From Oleimicrobium sp037445575 (lineage in GTDB: Bacteria > Zhuqueibacterota > Zhuqueibacteria > JANLFK01 > Oleimicrobiaceae): a stretch of 16,468 bases of DNA. Position 1 is the first letter of the stretch. Every line of letters begins with the position of its first letter. This document shows, in pieces, positions 15,195-16,468 of this stretch. The DNA is taken from the NCBI GenBank assembly GCA_037445575.1, contig JBBIKH010000059.1, positions 1 to 16,468 on the forward strand, given 5' to 3'. The position numbers and the translations under genes were made by a program. The notes under the pieces were generated by a model. The model was not told the DNA's origin. It was given only the letters and a program-made list of their open reading frames with translations, and made no database searches.

Positions 15195-16468
15195 ATGCCG
15201 AAGAAGATCCGAGACAGTCAATCCTCTCGTAGCGCCCCGGCTCTGCAACTTGACGGCAACTCCCTCACGTTGGAGGCGTTGTGGGAGGCAGCCCAGGGCC
15301 GCGTCTCCCTTGCAGTGGCCCCCTCAGCCCTTCGACGCATTGACCAGTCCCGCCGCTGTATCGAGGCGGCACTCGCGCACCATCGCGTTGTGTACGGGGT
15401 GACGACAGGCTTTGGCAAGCTGAGCACCGCACAGATCCCGGTGGAGGATGTCGAGCAACTTCAGTACAACCTCCTGGTGAGCCACGCCACCGGCACCGGA
15501 GACCCGCTTCCGGAGGCGACGGTGCGTGCCATCATGGCGCTGAAGGCTAACTCCCTTGCCAAGGGGTTGTCGGGCTGCCGGCGGGAGGTGGTGCAGAAGC
15601 TTTTGGAAATAGCAAATCGGGGGATAGTCCCGGTCATCCCGGAGAAGGGATCGGTGGGGGCATCCGGTGACTTGGCACCGTTGGCGCACATGGCCCTCGT
15701 GCTCATCGGCGAGGGGGAGGCGTTCTTCCGGGGACAGCGTATGGCTGGCGGAACAGCCTTGGCAGAAGCTGGGATCCCTCCGCTGCGGCTTAAAGCCAAA
15801 GAGGGCTTGGCGCTGATCAATGGGACGCAGGCGACGACGGCGATCCTTGCCTTGGCCCTGGTGGAGTTTGAGCACCTGTTGAAAGTGGCCGACATTGCCG
15901 CCGCCATTTCGGTGGAAGCTATGCTGGGCACTGCCGCTGCGTTTGACCCGCGGATTCACCGCGCCCGGGGCCTTGCCGGCCAGTTGGCCTCTGCCGACAA
16001 CCTGCGCCGTCTGCTGCAAGATAGTCCCATCGTCGCCTCTCATCGGCAGTGCCACAAGGTGCAGGATCAGTACAGCCTGCGCTGCGTGCCGCAAGTGCAC
16101 GGGGCCGCGCGGGAAGCAGCCCGCTTTGTGCGCGAGATCGTCAGTGTCGAGCTGAACGCTGCCACGGACAATCCCCTGGTCTTTGCGAAGGATGATGCGG
16201 TGCTCTCTGGGGGCAACTTCCACGCGCAGCCGCTCGCCCTGGCCGCCGACACCCTGGCCATAGCTGCAGCACAGCTGGCAAACATTGCTGAGCGGCGCAT
16301 TCACGACCTGCTGGACCCGGCGGCCAGTGGCCTGCCGGCGTTTCTGAGCCCGCAGCCGGGGCTGAATTCCGGGTTGATGATCGCCCAAGTGACTGCGGCG
16401 AGCCTTGTTTCTGAAAACAAGGTTCTGGCCCACCCAGCCTCTGTGGATTCCATCCCAACATCCGCAAA
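15195..16468 (+). CDS. hutH: histidine ammonia-lyase (3' truncated by window end)
   Basis: 424 codons are present out of about 500 to 510; the frame is open to the last base. HutH removes ammonia from L-histidine to give urocanate, the first step of histidine degradation. Ala156-Ser157-Gly158 in GSVGASGDLAP form the MIO cofactor. Tyr67 in VVYGVTTGFG, Asn209 in LINGTQA, and Tyr293/Arg296 in DQYSLRCVPQVHG correspond to the active-site residues of the Pseudomonas enzyme, with an offset of 13 to 14 residues. ATG 15195 is the natural start, though no Shine-Dalgarno sequence precedes it; a palindrome occupies that place. The opening tail MPKKIRDSQSSRSAP is longer than usual. Other hut genes, if present, lie beyond the window. 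Confidence 0.95.
   Translation, partial: MPKKIRDSQSSRSAPALQLDGNSLTLEALWEAAQGRVSLAVAPSALRRIDQSRRCIEAALAHHRVVYGVTTGFGKLSTAQIPVEDVEQLQYNLLVSHATGTGDPLPEATVRAIMALKANSLAKGLSGCRREVVQKLLEIANRGIVPVIPEKGSVGASGDLAPLAHMALVLIGEGEAFFRGQRMAGGTALAEAGIPPLRLKAKEGLALINGTQATTAILALALVEFEHLLKVADIAAAISVEAMLGTAAAFDPRIHRARGLAGQLASADNLRRLLQDSPIVASHRQCHKVQDQYSLRCVPQVHGAAREAARFVREIVSVELNAATDNPLVFAKDDAVLSGGNFHAQPLALAADTLAIAAAQLANIAERRIHDLLDPAASGLPAFLSPQPGLNSGLMIAQVTAASLVSENKVLAHPASVDSIPTSA

Noticed and set aside
15324..16433. 369-codon minus-strand frame at the right end
   Set aside because: It is antisense to hutH, whose sense frame carries the MIO motif and active-site residues.

Overview
The window is GC-rich bacterial DNA of about 60% G+C. 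It ends inside genes on both sides and carries a 10-N assembly gap at 5224-5233, which suggests a draft or metagenome-assembled scaffold. All recognisable genes are on the + strand. The genes point to a Gram-negative, didermic bacterium: a predicted outer-membrane barrel, an NtrC/sigma-54 system and a membrane-anchored lytic transglycosylase. One promoter also resembles the TAnnTTTG form known from Bacteroidetes. No taxonomic marker is present, so an FCB-group or candidate-phylum origin is only a guess.

Left part (1-5453), mostly metabolism and envelope: the tail of a gamma-glutamyltransferase, a DUF1611 (DgcN-like) protein, a DinB-fold protein, a predicted outer-membrane beta-barrel, a DUF2156 GNAT-fold protein, and glycine decarboxylase subunit 2 (gcvPB), which has its own promoter candidate and no gcvPA beside it.

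Centre (5508-12018), a dense signalling cluster: a receiver-GGDEF diguanylate cyclase with GGEEF and an RxxD inhibitory site; a membrane HAMP-PAS histidine kinase; a receiver protein whose C-terminal half looks like a histidine-less DHp domain; a soluble kinase with a degenerate receiver at its N terminus followed by two PAS domains; and an NtrC-type sigma-54 activator. Starts are close to or abut the preceding stops, so this looks like one operon.

Right part: a 340-bp spacer holds a near-consensus -24/-12 (sigma-54) promoter, preceded by three copies of ATTGTC/GACAAT that could be activator sites. It leads into a tight three-gene unit: a single-domain receiver, a membrane-anchored SLT lytic transglycosylase, and a divergent FtsZ/tubulin-superfamily protein. 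The last keeps the GTP-binding signature but lacks a recognisable T7 catalytic loop and carries a C-terminal extension of about 180 residues. The reading I propose is that the upstream kinases and NtrC-type activator switch on this cell-wall/cytoskeleton unit through sigma-54. This is the best candidate for an undescribed system here.

The window closes with the first 424 codons of histidine ammonia-lyase (hutH). Its start codon lies 3 nt after a perfect 12-bp-arm palindrome that overlaps a plausible promoter, suggesting repressor control and a near-leaderless mRNA. I saw no tRNA, rRNA, CRISPR array or insertion sequence.
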